Origin: Patagioenas fasciata | Lineage: Eukaryota > Chordata > Aves > Columbiformes > Columbidae | Assembly: GCF_037038585.1 (NCBI RefSeq) | Contig: NC_092522.1 | Span: forward strand, 125,594,661 to 125,658,660 | DNA length: 64,000 nucleotides | Direction: 5' to 3' | Part shown: positions 47,610-63,225 of the stretch, in pieces | Position numbering within the stretch: position 1 is the stretch's first letter | How the letters are laid out: each line of letters opens with the position of its first letter | Position numbers and translations under genes: made by a program | Notes under the pieces: model-generated | What the model was told of the DNA's origin: nothing | Database searches by the model: none | The model's input: only the letters and a program-made list of their open reading frames with translations

Positions 47610-48465
47610 GGTGACAGCGAGGGGACAGCGCTTCCCAGCTCACTGGAAACGCCTCCACCAGGAGGTTCCTGCTGGTCCGGCAGCCCAGACACGCAACGCA
47701 GCTCAGCACGCGTGTGACCTCTGCTTTAGACCGAGCTGGGATCACTGGTACCGGGTACCGGGTTGGTTTAGTGATTCAAACTCTGGAATCCTACGGTTAG
47801 TACGGTTGCCTTTTTCAGTATTCACCAGGAGCAAACGGGGACACCAGGTCAGTGCCCTACTGGAGAGGCCAGGGCACGCACACCAGAGCTCCAGCCAATA
47901 TTGCACAGCCCGGCCACAGCCCAGCGGCCGGGACGGGAAAGGCTGGGCCGACGTTAATGCCTTGCAGTGGGAAACGTTCCAGCTAAAACGTGAGCGACAG
48001 AGGTGACCCCGGGGGCTCCGTGCTCTGCCAGCGCTCAGCACAGGCACCTCGCTCTTGATTATCCCGTCCTCCTTCGTGCAGAGCAGACAAAGGGCTGCGG
48101 TTGAGCGGGGCTCGTCCCCCGCCTGGCGCAGAGCTCGGCAGGTGCCGGGGAGCGGGCTGCGCTGAACCCAACTACGACTCCAACACCATCTCTCCTAAAA
48201 GACTGAAAAAATATCTTTAAACAAAATAATGTGACATATTTACAGAATTCCTTAAGTGCAAACTCTTGTCACAATTCCTGCGGTTGAGCGCAGTTTAGAC
48301 TCACTGTACAAGAAGGTGCTCTTTCTTCAATGAAAGAAGGACTGTACTCTCTATTCCTGATTCAGTAACGTGTCTCTTGTGCAAGGCAGTAAATTTCCTG
48401 TTTCTTCCCAACGTAATTCCGAAAGCAAACCCCAAACGGAGCCGTGCTCCCCCGCGCCCGGCCCG
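47610..48465 (-). other. ASXL2: ASXL2 3' UTR, proximal part (inferred)
   Basis: Directly downstream of the ASXL2 stop codon on the minus strand, so at least the part near 48.2-48.46 kb (AT-rich, unlike the coding exon) should be 3' UTR. No coding signal. Confidence 0.55.
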
Positions 48466-50775
48466 TTACCGCACGACGAGGCAGGACACGCAGAGCTTGG
48501 AGGGCCCGATGCAGTCATCATGGCAGAAGGCGCCGCAGCCCTTGCACATGATCATGGCTTTCAACCTGCAGTAACATTTGGAGGGGGGATCCTCGGCGCC
48601 GCCGTCCTCCGCGAAGGCCTGGCCGGGGATGGGCTGCCCGTGGCCGCCGGAGCCGGCGGGGATGGCGGTGACGGTGACGGAGAAGGACATGACGTTGGCC
48701 ATGCTGCTGGCCAGCTGGTTGCAGTCGGCCAGCCCCGTCATGAGCGAGCCCTGGCTCACGTCCGGCCCGGTGGACACGTTGATGGTGCCGCTGTAACTGG
48801 GCGCCAGGAGCTGCGCCGCCGCGGTCCCCGGCAGCTTCGGCGGCTGCGCGGGGTCCGGGGACGGGGCGGCGGCACCGAAACGCTCGGGGTTGCTCGGCGT
48901 CTTCCCCCGCATCGCCTGTGCCACTTGCTCCTGGGCGGCGTGCAGGAAATCCCGTGCCAGCGCGGTGCCGTCCAAGGCCTGCCCGTTCTCCCTGCCCGCC
49001 GCTGCTTGCTGAGAGGCGGCCGCGGCCGTCGCTGCCCCCTTTTTAGCGAGGGGGCTGTAATCCGGGGAACTTGTGCTGCGTGACACCTGCTCTTTTTCAC
49101 ACTGGCCAGAGCGCTGGGGCTCCTCCTTTACACTGACCTGCTCCCGTTCATCACCGGTGCTCTCGTCATCCTCGTCCCCTTCGTCGCTGCTGCTGCGGCC
49201 GCCCGGCCCCTCGTGTTCCCCAAACTCTGCTTTCGGGCCGTCAGCGGGGCTGTTCAGACACACGCGGCTGTCGGGGTTCAAGAAGCCTCTCCTCAAACTC
49301 TCCGAGCCCCGGCCGTAGGTGGAGATGTTGAGCAGGTAATGCCCAGACATGGCGGGCTTGGACGTCCTCCTGCCCACGAACCCCAGCACCAGCCTCTGGC
49401 TGGGGGAGCCGGTTTCCACCTGGAAGCCCGAGCGAGGGAGGCTCAGCTGGGACGGCTGAAGGACGGGCAACAAATTCTGCCTCTGGACCCTCTTGATGAG
49501 GGTCTGCAGGATCTGCTCCTGCGTGGCTTTGCTGAGCGCCTCGTGGCACGGGTGCTGGTCCGGACCCGGCTCCTTTCCCGGGGGTGGCGGAAAGGTCCGT
49601 GGGATGTGCGGCAGGGGCCTGTTCTGGCACAAGAGCTTCCCGAGCTGCTGGGGGGCACAACTCGATTGTCTGTCCCCGCCCTCGGCTCCGGCGCCGTTCC
49701 CGGCTGCACTGGGTGCTGCTGCCGCTACCCTTTTTTCTTCGTGAGAAGCTAGCGGGACGGTTTTCATCTCTGCTTTGGTGAGAGGTTTGGGCAGGATTTG
49801 CTCCAGAGGGACGTTCTTGCCTTGCAGAAGCTGCGTGACCAAAGGGTTGTTGGCAGGAATGCTGGAGCTGGGTTTTGGGAGGGTCGCACTTGAGCTTGAA
49901 CTTGTGTGAGTTTTAAGGCTTGGTGCTGCTGACGCAGCGTTGGAGGGGGGGACAGACGTGACCAGAGCCCCGGCCTGGGCTCCCGAGCTGGCGGCTGTTC
50001 GTGAGGACACCACGGGGGATGGGCATGTGCTTTTGGAGACATCCGAGCTGCTCCCTCCCACGGCCGCGGGTGCCACCTTGGTTACGTTGGTGTCGGCGCT
50101 GGCCGTGGACGCCGCGATGCCGAGCGCTCCATCCCTGAGGGCTGGTGCCCCGCAGCCCTGGCCCGGGGCACACGGGGCCTTCTCCGGCCCGTCCCCGCCA
50201 CCAGCACGCGAGGAGCCTGGAGCCGCGTCCGCAGCCGCGCTGGGGGCGCCCTGCCCGGTGCTGCCCGCGGTCTCTAGCGCCGATGCGGAGGAGGACGAGG
50301 AGCCGGCGCGTGTGGCGGGAGCTGCGGGCTGCAGCGCGGGGGTCTGCTGTAGTTGTGCTCTAGGACTGCGCGGGGCTGCCTGCTCCGCGGCCTGGGTCTC
50401 CATGTGCGTGGGGGTCCCTGCGCAGTGGGGAAGAAACCTTCCCGAACCTCCCCCGCTTCCAGTTCCTGCCAGTTCCAGTGCTCTTCCTCCAGCTCCCGCC
50501 TGGCCGGCTCCCCCGGTTGCTGCGCTGCTCTGGTCTGCTCCGCCGCCCGGAGGGGCCCCCCCGCCGCCCGGCCCAGGCCCCGGCACAGCCCCCCCGGCCG
50601 AGGCGGCGGCGGCGGCGGCTGCTCGCTGGGCCCGGGCCTGCTGGGCCTTGGCCTTGATGTCGGCCAAGGTTCTGGCCCCTCTGCGGCCCGGACTGGGGAG
50701 CGAGAGCGGGAAACGTGCCCTGGGAGAGACCTGGCCCGCGGGAAATGGCATCGGGGAGATCCTGGACACGGGGAT
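48466..50775 (-). CDS. ASXL2: ASXL2 last coding exon with PHD finger and stop
   Basis: 2,310 nt from acceptor CTCTGTTGCAG (ending 50776) to the stop at 48466-48468: 769 residues. Family landmarks in order: [32 protein letters not shown], a short poly-Ala run then [33 protein letters not shown]...[11 protein letters not shown] (about exon residue 310), [39 protein letters not shown] (about 476), a sumoylation-type VKEEP, and the C-terminal PHD finger (48469-48576). The finger has Cys4-His-Cys3 ligands and the ending [39 protein letters not shown] and [15 protein letters not shown] mark ASXL2 rather than ASXL1. ASXL2 scaffolds BAP1 in the Polycomb repressive deubiquitinase complex and recruits chromatin and nuclear-receptor partners. 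The exon is GC-rich and shorter than the mammalian exon. The frame extends 66 codons upstream of the acceptor into intron. Confidence 0.96.
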   Translation of the reverse strand: MPVSRISPMPFPAGQVSPRARFPLSLPSPGRRGARTLADIKAKAQQARAQRAAAAAAASAGGAVPGPGPGGGGAPPGGGADQSSAATGGAGQAGAGGRALELAGTGSGGGSGRFLPHCAGTPTHMETQAAEQAAPRSPRAQLQQTPALQPAAPATRAGSSSSSASALETAGSTGQGAPSAAADAAPGSSRAGGGDGPEKAPCAPGQGCGAPALRDGALGIAASTASADTNVTKVAPAAVGGSSSDVSKSTCPSPVVSSRTAASSGAQAGALVTSVPPSNAASAAPSLKTHTSSSSSATLPKPSSSIPANNPLVTQLLQGKNVPLEQILPKPLTKAEMKTVPLASHEEKRVAAAAPSAAGNGAGAEGGDRQSSCAPQQLGKLLCQNRPLPHIPRTFPPPPGKEPGPDQHPCHEALSKATQEQILQTLIKRVQRQNLLPVLQPSQLSLPRSGFQVETGSPSQRLVLGFVGRRTSKPAMSGHYLLNISTYGRGSESLRRGFLNPDSRVCLNSPADGPKAEFGEHEGPGGRSSSDEGDEDDESTGDEREQVSVKEEPQRSGQCEKEQVSRSTSSPDYSPLAKKGAATAAAASQQAAAGRENGQALDGTALARDFLHAAQEQVAQAMRGKTPSNPERFGAAAPSPDPAQPPKLPGTAAAQLLAPSYSGTINVSTGPDVSQGSLMTGLADCNQLASSMANVMSFSVTVTAIPAGSGGHGQPIPGQAFAEDGGAEDPPSKCYCRLKAMIMCKGCGAFCHDDCIGPSKLCVSCLVVR

Positions 50776-52468
50776 CTGCAACAGAGGAGAAGAGCACAGC
50801 TGAGACACGGCCAACAGCGCGCGACTCGAGGATCTACGTGTTCGCGGTTTAGCCCTAGAGAAACCCCCCTGAGACCCCCCCGGCCCCGCTGAGCCGGATC
50901 CCACAGCCACGTGCGATCTCCCGCTGCCCCTCACGCTGCTCTGAACCCCATCATCCCTTATTCCAAGCTCCACCCTTTACTCCTATGTCATTTATATCCT
51001 TTTCAACAGCCTATATTCTGCTCCATTTTGCGTTGCTTTGCTACCCCTGCGTGGCTATACCTTCTCCTCAGTATCTCTATACAAAGTAATACTAATCTAT
51101 CATCTGTAGGTGAGACGCCAATATTTGAGCCCTACGCCACGTCCTCCGCCCCCTCGGGGTTCGGTTCCCTCGCTGTACGTTTGTTCTCCCTGGAACGCCA
51201 GAGCTGAGAACTGGGCACTCGGGTTCGTGCTCTTGTCTCCACTGCAAAGGTGTCCGCGAGTCTGTTCTAAGGGCACATTAGTGTCCGTCTGTCCGCAACA
51301 CCCGCTGCCTCCTCATTAACCAGGTCACCACTCGCTGGCTTCTGAGGGCTGACAGGTCTTCTACCTTACAGGAGAGACTATTTTCAATCGCCCTTAAATT
51401 CGCTCTATGATTAAATTAAATCCCATTTTTATTACACTGAGGGTCAAACGTTCTTCCTGCACTGTATTTCAGTTCTCTTTTATTGACAGTTTTCCCCCAG
51501 TTCTGTGTCACTGTTATTAATGCTTTCCTCCCTTCCCGCTGTACTTACTAACACAGTGACAACAACAAACTGTTCTTAAAACACCGTGTTTGTGTTCTTC
51601 CTACTCTAAAAGAATCTTAACCAGAGAGATGAATTCCTAGGACGTACGGAAGCAGAGGAATCCCGCAGTTTTCCATTGACAACTTCTGCCCCAGAGCAGG
51701 GAGCGGAACGCTCACCAGGGCAAATTCTGGTAGGAAATCGCAGGCCTCATCCTGCAGAAACCAACCGGTCCGTCCGTCCAGCACCCGTGACCGCGCAAAC
51801 CCGTTCTGCTCCGGCTCACGCGGCCACTGTCACCGCTCGGTGCCACCTGTGCTCGCGTGACCTCCGCACCACTTTCCGGGAGGGCCCGTAACGCCCGCCT
51901 CGAGCGGCTCGTTGTTCCTTTCCCTTCCTATCGAGGTCTCGCTAGGACTCAGCAGCGAAACAGAGATGTTCCCTACAGGAGCCTGCTGGTCCGGCACCAC
52001 GCTGCGTTCAGCTCTGGAACCAGGACTGTGCTATTGCTACGTGCTCTTTTTTTGAACACAGGTAAATAATTAGGTTTGTGGACGGGGTACAACAGAGGAA
52101 GCTGCTGGGAGCGTCCGTGCCGGGCCTGTTTGCTCGTGCGCCGCTGGGGACGCTGGCACGGCTGCGCGGGTCTGTTACCCACAGCTCCGCCGCCTCCGGC
52201 GAGAACTCCCTGCCACACCAGCCCTGGGCTTCTGCACAGCTCTGAGCTTCCACCCAGATCTTTTACCACATGCACGTGTACAGGGGAGACTCAGAGCCGG
52301 CGGCTTCCCCTTAGCAAAGAGCTGAGCTTTTACACCTTGGCATTGAATATTTCCATCACTCTAATAGGCAGGGAAGGCAATTACCAACGTAACCGGAGCT
52401 GACGGCGCATTTCTGCGCGAGCACCGCCCGCACGGCCGCGCCTCGGGGCGTCCCTCCAGGTCTCTCAC
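50776..52468. other. ASXL2: ASXL2 last intron, no other gene seen
   Basis: 1.69-kb intron with acceptor at 50776-50777 and donor GTGAGA at 52468-52463. T-rich and C-rich near 51.0-51.6 kb. No repeat recognised. Confidence 0.6.
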
Positions 52469-53192
52469 CTTGAGCGGGGGCACGCGCGGCCCGGCGGTGC
52501 CGGCGGCGGGAAAGGGCTGCGGCTGGCTGCGAAACGCCGGCGCCGGCGGGCAGCTCTCCGAGACACGCGGCTTCTTCTCGGGAGTGCTCACAGCGTCCTC
52601 GCAGCTCTCTGCCTTCCTCTTAGGGGCCTCAACGCTGACCTCCATGTCCTCGCTGCCAGGGGACGCCTTCTCCGGTGCTTCTGGACTTTTCACGTTCGCT
52701 GCCGCTTCACCCGCGCCGGGGCTCTTTGGTTTGCTCGGAGCCGAAGCCGAGGTGCTGCCCGGCTCCCTGGCTGGCGCTGCCTGGGCTGCCACGTGCCTTC
52801 TGTCTCCTTCTGCCTTCTGGCCACCGGCGGCCGGGGGTTTCTCTTCAACGGCTTCTCCTTGGACCTTCTCTTGCCCAGGGCCAGTGTGGCCGTTGGGCTT
52901 CGCCGCGCTCCCAGCCGGGGACCCCGAGGCCGCCACGGCTCCGGCTGCTCTGGGCTGCGGGTCCTCCCCGCTCTCCTCTGCTCCTCCTCTGGCGGCTGCT
53001 GCTTCCTGGGCCGCCGGTGCTTTAGGCTCTGTGGGCGCAGCCGTCTCCGCGCGGGCCGGGGCCAGGGCCGGGGCCGGGGCCGGTGGGGCTGTCGTGCATT
53101 TTGGCTGCTCGGCCGCGGGACGTTCGGGCTCCTCCTCGGCAGGGCTGGTGTTCGCTGTCAGCCTCTTGGACTCTTCGGGACTTAGTCCAGAA
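52469..53192 (-). CDS. ASXL2: ASXL2 penultimate coding exon (NLS region)
   Basis: 724 nt from acceptor TTTATTGACAG (ending 53193) to donor GTGAGA: one base completing a Ser codon, then 241 codons ending in phase 0 on PPLK, which joins IPVSRI of the last exon. It begins SGLSPEESKRLTANTSP, continuing the GQS end of the 55450-55555 exon. It then runs through a Pro/Ala/Glu-rich low-complexity stretch (APAPALAPA) and ends with KRKAESCEDAVSTPEKKPR (a bipartite nuclear-localisation pattern), then PQPFPAAGTAGPRVPPLK. The low-complexity centre is poorly conserved in this family. The shadow frame on the + strand (52470-53306) is not a gene. Confidence 0.93.
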
Positions 53193-54076
53193 CTGTCAAT
53201 AAAGCCAGAATTTTCATTTTGTAAAACATTATTGCAAAAAACAGAGAGAGGGTTCCATGTACCACACCCACAAGAAATGTCTCACACTCCTAATTCTACA
53301 CCATGATCTTTGAAAACCTTCTGTACTGTTAGCACCTCCACATGAAACACAATTTAACAGCGAAGCTTAAAACAAACTGAATGAGATACACGGAACACAG
53401 GTTCACTCCAGTCCTCTGACCGGATACAAAGCTCCCAGGTCGCAAACCACACGAATTGGGCCAGCAGTCAATATTCCCTTTAGGAACCACCGGGACGCGT
53501 CTGTGCAGCACGGGACACCCCGCACAGCCGGCGCCGGCGCTCCCGGGGGGACACGTGCAGACAGGGACACCGAGAGGGGTCCCCAGCAACACGGCTGGTG
53601 CCAGAACCGCTGGCCCTGAGCTCAGCACCCACGCTGCTGCCACCCGGCGCAGGGCCCATGTTACTCATCTCGATTTGGGAAAGAAAAGAACAAGCTGGGA
53701 ATCTAATGGCCATCTGCTGTAGGACTGACATCATCCACCCCCTTAACGTACTATCAAATCTGAACATGAACCCACAGTCTGACGAAGCCAGACTGATGAA
53801 CCTACAGGACTCACTTCTACCAGACAAGCTCTTAGGAGCCAGAGGGAACTGAAGTTCTGCGTTGTGCACGTCACCTCAACGCTGTCCTGTTGTCCCCTGT
53901 CCCCCTAAAGCTTCGAGCCTGCGGCTGTCACCTTGCAGCTGCCACCAGCGAGCTCCAGGTGTTCCCATGGCGGTTTCAGCGCTGGGAGGAGCGGGTGAGG
54001 CACCAAGCGCAGCTCTTGGGTAACGCCTGCAGGGCCCTGCGCTCCAGCCCTGCGTCCCTTCACGCGGCACCGCAGC
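53193..54076. other. ASXL2: ASXL2 intron, no other gene seen
   Basis: Nothing recognised between the acceptor at 53193 and the alternating repeat tract. Confidence 0.45.
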
Positions 54077-54702
54077 TCCGTACACACTCGTGTACACACA
54101 CACACGTGTACACACACACACGTGTACACACACACACGTGTACACACACACACATGTACACACACACACGTGTACACACACGTGTACACACACTCGTGTA
54201 CACACACTCGTGTACACACACACGTGTACACACACACACGTACACACACACACGTGTACACACACACGTGTACACACACACACGTGTACACACACACGTG
54301 TACACACACACGTGTACACACACACATGTACACACACATACACGTGTACACACACATACACGTGTACACACACACACACGTGTACACACACGTGTACACA
54401 CACATACACGTGTACACACACACACACGTGTACACACACGTGTACACACGTGTACACACACACGTGTACACACACACACGTGCACACACGTGTACACACA
54501 CACGTGTACACACACACACGTGTACACACACACATATGTACACACACACACGTGTACACACACACACGTGTACACACACACACGTGTACACACACACATA
54601 TGTACACACACACACGTGTACACACACACATATGTACACACACACATATGTACACACACATACACGTGTACACACACACATATGTACACACACACACGTG
54701 TA
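54077..54702. repeat. (ACACAC)n-CGTGTA alternating purine-pyrimidine tract
   Basis: About 625 bp of ACACACACGTGTAC units of 10-18 bp (length set by the CA run), with occasional ATATGT or ACTCGTGT variants. Nearly every unit contains CACGTG. Strand composition alternates strictly purine-pyrimidine for long stretches. Cys/Val and Thr/His frames (for example 53876-54868 - and 53890-54786 +) are artefacts. Confidence 0.97.
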
Positions 54703-56017
<1,315 letters not shown>

Positions 56018-56330
56018 ATCATAGAATCATTTTGTTTGGAAAACCCCCAAAGATCGTGGAGTCCACCCCTTCCCCAGCCCCATCCCTGCCCCATGTCCTG
56101 GGAACCTCATGTCCGTCTGTCCAACCCTCCAGCGATGGTGACTCCAGCACTGCCCCATGTCCTGGGAACCTCATGTCCGTCTGTCCAACCCCCCAGGGAT
56201 GGTGACTCCAGCACTGCCCCATGTCCTGGGAACCTCAGCCCGTCTGTCCAACCCCCCAGGGATGGTGACTCCAGCACTGCCCCCTGTCCTGGGAACCTCA
56301 GCCCGTCTGTCCAACCCTCCCTCCTTCTAA
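56018..56330 (-). mobile_element. CR1 LINE 3' end with internal 64-bp amplification
   Basis: Begins at the CR1 terminus (ATCATAGAATCATTTTG). Instead of continuing into the body, one segment (TGTCCTGGGAACCTCATGTC ... GATGGTGACTCCAGCACTGC) is repeated about four times, with starts at 56094, 56158, 56222 and 56285. The other CR1 copies here have this segment only once. Confidence 0.9.
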
Positions 56331-56959
56331 GAAGCATTCAAGAGAAAGCACCAACTGACGGTGGTCAGAACCAGGAGCGGTTTTAACAGCGGAGCAGCTC
56401 CGACCGCTGAGCACAGACACCCGGCACCCACACAACATGAAGGGTTATCCCTCCAGGATACGTGTGCTATGGAAAAGCCGCTGAGAGTCAATCACCGGGG
56501 CACGGGAAATGGTTAATTCCTTCCTCAAGTGACTCCTGAAGGGCAGAGGAGCAAGAACACGTGCCCAGGTGACTTGGCTGGTGACAAAGTGTGTTACTCT
56601 GGGAATAGCACTTCTCTCCTGAGCTCAGTGAGCTACACTGAGCTACCTCAACTTGAGAACAACAGCTTTCCTGCCATTTCAGCAGGATTTTAAGTGCATT
56701 TTTCCTTCTTTTCTCATTTCTACCAGAGAGTTTTTCCCCATGTTAAGTTGAAAAGAGAACTCCTTACTGCAGGCCTCTGTGTCCACAGGATCAGACAGCT
56801 CTAAACCGCGTTTAACCTCACGGCCGCGCTGCCACCGCTGCGCTCGCCCAGTGACTCACCGCGGCGCCCAGCCCGCACCCCGAGCCTCCCCCGCACCCCC
56901 CGAGCCCCGAGCAGCGAGAGCCCCGCAGCGGCCTGCTCCGCGCTCCGGGGCAGCCTCAC
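56331..56959. other. ASXL2: ASXL2 intron, no other gene seen
   Basis: Nothing recognised. Confidence 0.4.
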
Positions 56960-57056
56960 CTTCCGACAGCCTCTCCTTCCAGCCCTGCGCGGCCGACGTG
57001 AAGAACTCGTTGTTGAGCGCAGAGCCACTCAGCTTCATCAGACCGTCCGCCCCGAC
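56960..57056 (-). CDS. ASXL2: ASXL2 exon, central DEUBAD with NEF motif
   Basis: 97 nt from acceptor TGTCGCAG (ending 57057) to donor GTGAGG: 32 codons plus one base. It encodes [19 protein letters not shown] then [18 protein letters not shown] contains the Asn-Glu-Phe motif that characterises DEUBAD domains, which activate the catalytic UCH domain (for ASXL proteins, BAP1). It continues DRQ from 61866-62029 in phase 0. Confidence 0.95.
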
Positions 57057-57271
57057 CTGCGACACGCGGCAAACAGAAAGGTGTTAGCGGGCTGGAAAGA
57101 CAAACGTCACATGTTGTCCCACGGGACCTGAAAATGAGCGGGAGTCCCAACACGGCCACAAATCCCTCTGGGATCTGCCTTTAACCCACTCAGAAGAAAA
57201 TAAACAGCCTTGTTGAGCCTGTGCTTAAGCCAAGTCTGGGATTCAGGAGGCCATGGTAAATTCTCCTCATC
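57057..57271. other. ASXL2: ASXL2 intron between exon 57056 and CR1
   Basis: Nothing recognised. Confidence 0.4.
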
Positions 57272-57475
57272 ATAGAATCAGAGAATCATTTTGGTTGGAA
57301 AAGACCTTTAAGACCATCAAGTCCAACCGTTAAGCTCACGCTGCCAAGGCCAGCACGTCCTGAGAACCTCCTGTCCGTCTGTCCAGCCCTGCAGGGATGG
57401 TGACTCCAGCACTGCCCTGGGCAGCCTGTTCCAATGCCCCACAGCCCTTTGGGAAGACGTTATTCCTGATATTCA
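57272..57475 (-). mobile_element. CR1 LINE 3' end, antisense
   Basis: CR1 terminus ATAGAATCAGAGAATC, then GACCATCAAGTCCAACC, the CAGGGATGGTGACTCC block and CCACAGCCCTTTGGG, truncated soon after. It lies only about 215 bp upstream of the acceptor of the exon at 57056. Confidence 0.92.
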
Positions 57476-58230
57476 GCCCAGCTCTCCAGAGTCCGAGACG
57501 TCACCTGAGCCACCACCCGGAGCAGCAGCAGACGGGAAAAGCACGTGAAGGAAAAGGAAGGACAGAAAAGATAGCGTAGAAAAGTAACTTGAAATGTCTA
57601 TGACCGTATTCGTGCCGATCCAGGACAAACGAAGCTCAAAAGCCATTCTGTCCTCAGGAGCTGGTTCAGCAAAGAGGGCACTCAAGCTGCAGAGTGGGGC
57701 ACAAACGAGCAAGCGCGAGGCTCGGAGCGGAACGCAGCGTGGGGAAACGACAACCGCGGATGAAACACGGATGAGGTTTGCTGTGCTCTTTATCTCTTTA
57801 CCCCACAGAAGTCGACGTGGAATTTCACCACCAGAGACACAAACGCACGCGTATCATTCAGAAAGCCACAAAAATCTGCAGTGGGCAAAACTGCTGTGCC
57901 ATAAATAATAAATGTGAACAAACGAGCGAACGGCAGCTGCTCAGCCGCAGGACACAGCGGTTCCACGGGGAGACCTGCGCAGCGAACGCGCAGCGGTGCG
58001 GGGCTGCAAAGAGCAGCACCGCCGCTCTCCCGAGGCAGCGTTCGCCGGGCAGCGTCCAAGCGGTGGGAGCAGCTCCCGGGAGCTTTGTTAAAGAGCTCTC
58101 CGGGTTTGGGTTAGGAGCGCCCGCTATGGGGATACACAAAACCAGAGATCTCTTTTCTAGTCCAGAGCTCTACTGATGGGCTACAGGGCGCAGAATCCAC
58201 CGCTCATGGGTGCTGCCCGCTCCACGTGCC
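57476..58230. other. ASXL2: ASXL2 intron, no other gene seen
   Basis: Nothing recognised. Confidence 0.4.
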
Positions 58231-59741
58231 AGGGACAGAACCGGGGACAGAACCGGGGACAGAACTGGGGACAGAACTGGGGACAGAACCAGGGACAGAA
58301 CCGGGGACAGAACCGGGGACAGAACTGGGGACAGAACTGGGGACAGAACTGGGGACAGAACCAGGGACAGAACCGGGGACAGAACCGGGGACAGAACTGG
58401 GGACAGAACTGGGGACAGAACCAGGGACAGAACTGGGGACAGAACCAGGGACAGAACCGGGGACAGAACCGGGGACAGAACTGGGGACAGAACCAGGGAC
58501 AGAACCAGGGACAGAACTGGGGACAGAACTGGGGACAGAACTGCTGCAGGGTGTGGGGACAGAACCGGGGACAGAACTGCCGCAGGGTGTGGGGACAGAA
58601 CCGGGGACAGAACTGGGGAGAGAACCAGCACAGGGTGTTGGGGATGGAACTGGGGACAGAACTGGGGACAGAACTGGGGACAGAACTGGGGACAGAACTG
58701 GGGAGAGAACCAGCACAGGGTGCTGGGACAGAACCGGGGACAGAACTGGGGACAGAACCAGCACAGGGTGTTGGGGATGGAACTGGGGACAGAACTGGGG
58801 ACGGAACTGGGGACAGAACTGGGGACAGAACTGGGGACAGAACTGGGGACAGAACCAGCACAGGGTGTTGGGGACGGAACTGGGGACAGAACTGGGGACG
58901 GAACTGGGGACAGAACTGGGGACAGAACTGGGGACAGAACTGGGGACAGAACCAGCACAGGGTGCTGGGGATGGAACTGGGGACAGAACCGGGGACAGAA
59001 CTGCCGCAGGGTACAGGGACAGAACCGGGGACAGAACCAGCACAGGGTGCTGGGGACAGAACCGGGGACAGAACCAGCACAGGGTGCTGGGGACAGAACC
59101 AGGGACAGAACTGCCGCAGGGCGCGGGGACAGAACCGGGGACAGAACCAGCACAGGGTGCTGGGGACAGAACCGGGGACAGAACTGCCGCAGGGTACAGG
59201 GACAAAACTGGGGACAGAACCAGCACAGGGTGCTGGGGACAGAACCGGGGATGGAACCAGGGGCAGAACCAGCACAGGGTGCTGGGGACAGAACTGGGGA
59301 CAGAACCGGGGACAGAACCGGGGACAGAACCAGCACAGGGTACAGGGACAGAACTGGGGACAGAACCGGGGACAGAACCGGGGACAGAACCAGCACAGGG
59401 TACAGGGACAGAACTGGGGACAGAACCGGGGCAGAACCAGCACAGGGTGCTGGGGACAGAACTGGGGACAGAACCAGCACAGGGTACAGGGACAGAACTG
59501 GGGACAGAACCGGAGCAGAACCAGCACAGGGTGCTGGGGACAGAACTGGGGACAGAACCAGCACAGGGTACAGGGACAGAACTGGGGACAGAACCGGGGC
59601 AGAACCAGCACAGGGTGCTGGGGACAGAACTGGGGACAGAACCAGCACAGGGTACAGGGACAGAACTGGGGACAGAACCGGGCGCAGAACCAGCACAGGG
59701 TGCTGGGGACAGAACCGGTGACAGAACCGGGGCAGAGCCAG
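58231..59741. repeat. 12-bp minisatellite with higher-order units
   Basis: About 1.5 kb based on GGGGACAGAACC or GGGGACAGAACT. The left third is almost pure 12-mers. Further right, blocks of 12-mers are separated by CAGCACAGGGTGCTG, CAGCACAGGGTACAG or TGCCGCAGGGT inserts. At about 59400-59720 they settle into a regular higher-order unit of roughly 84 bp, repeated about four times. Gly-Gln-Asn-Trp/Arg frames on + and Ser-Pro-Val-Leu frames on - (503-585 residues) are artefacts. Confidence 0.97.
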
Positions 59742-63084
<3,343 letters not shown>

Positions 63085-63225
63085 TTGCGTGGAGCCTGTC
63101 GGATCTCTGGAACGGCTTCTTCCCCAGCCCTGGCAAGGAGTTTTCCAGCTTCACAGAGGGAGAGGAGCTGGAGGTGGAGTTGTGAGGGCTGCTCGACCGC
63201 CCATCCGGCTGCTTTGCGTCCCAAG
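63085..63225 (-). CDS. ASXL2: ASXL2 exon upstream of DEUBAD
   Basis: 141 nt from acceptor CCTGCGCAG (ending 63226) to donor GTAAGA: two bases of a Thr-type codon, 46 codons, and one base of an Arg codon. It encodes [39 protein letters not shown] and [24 protein letters not shown] matches the ASXL2 linker between the N-terminal HARE-HTH domain and DEUBAD. It is the first exon of the gene within the window. Earlier exons (HARE-HTH) must lie beyond 64 kb. Confidence 0.93.

Noticed and set aside
49940-50892. + strand frames of 179-287 codons opposite ASXL2
   Set aside because: Shadows of the GC-rich ASXL2 exon. The minus frame has clear family identity and correct splice sites.
48466-50973. ASXL1 as the identity of the 3' gene
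   Set aside because: The first impression was ASXL1. However, the [20 protein letters not shown] and [22 protein letters not shown] blocks, the [15 protein letters not shown] finger and the DTNB neighbour all fit ASXL2.
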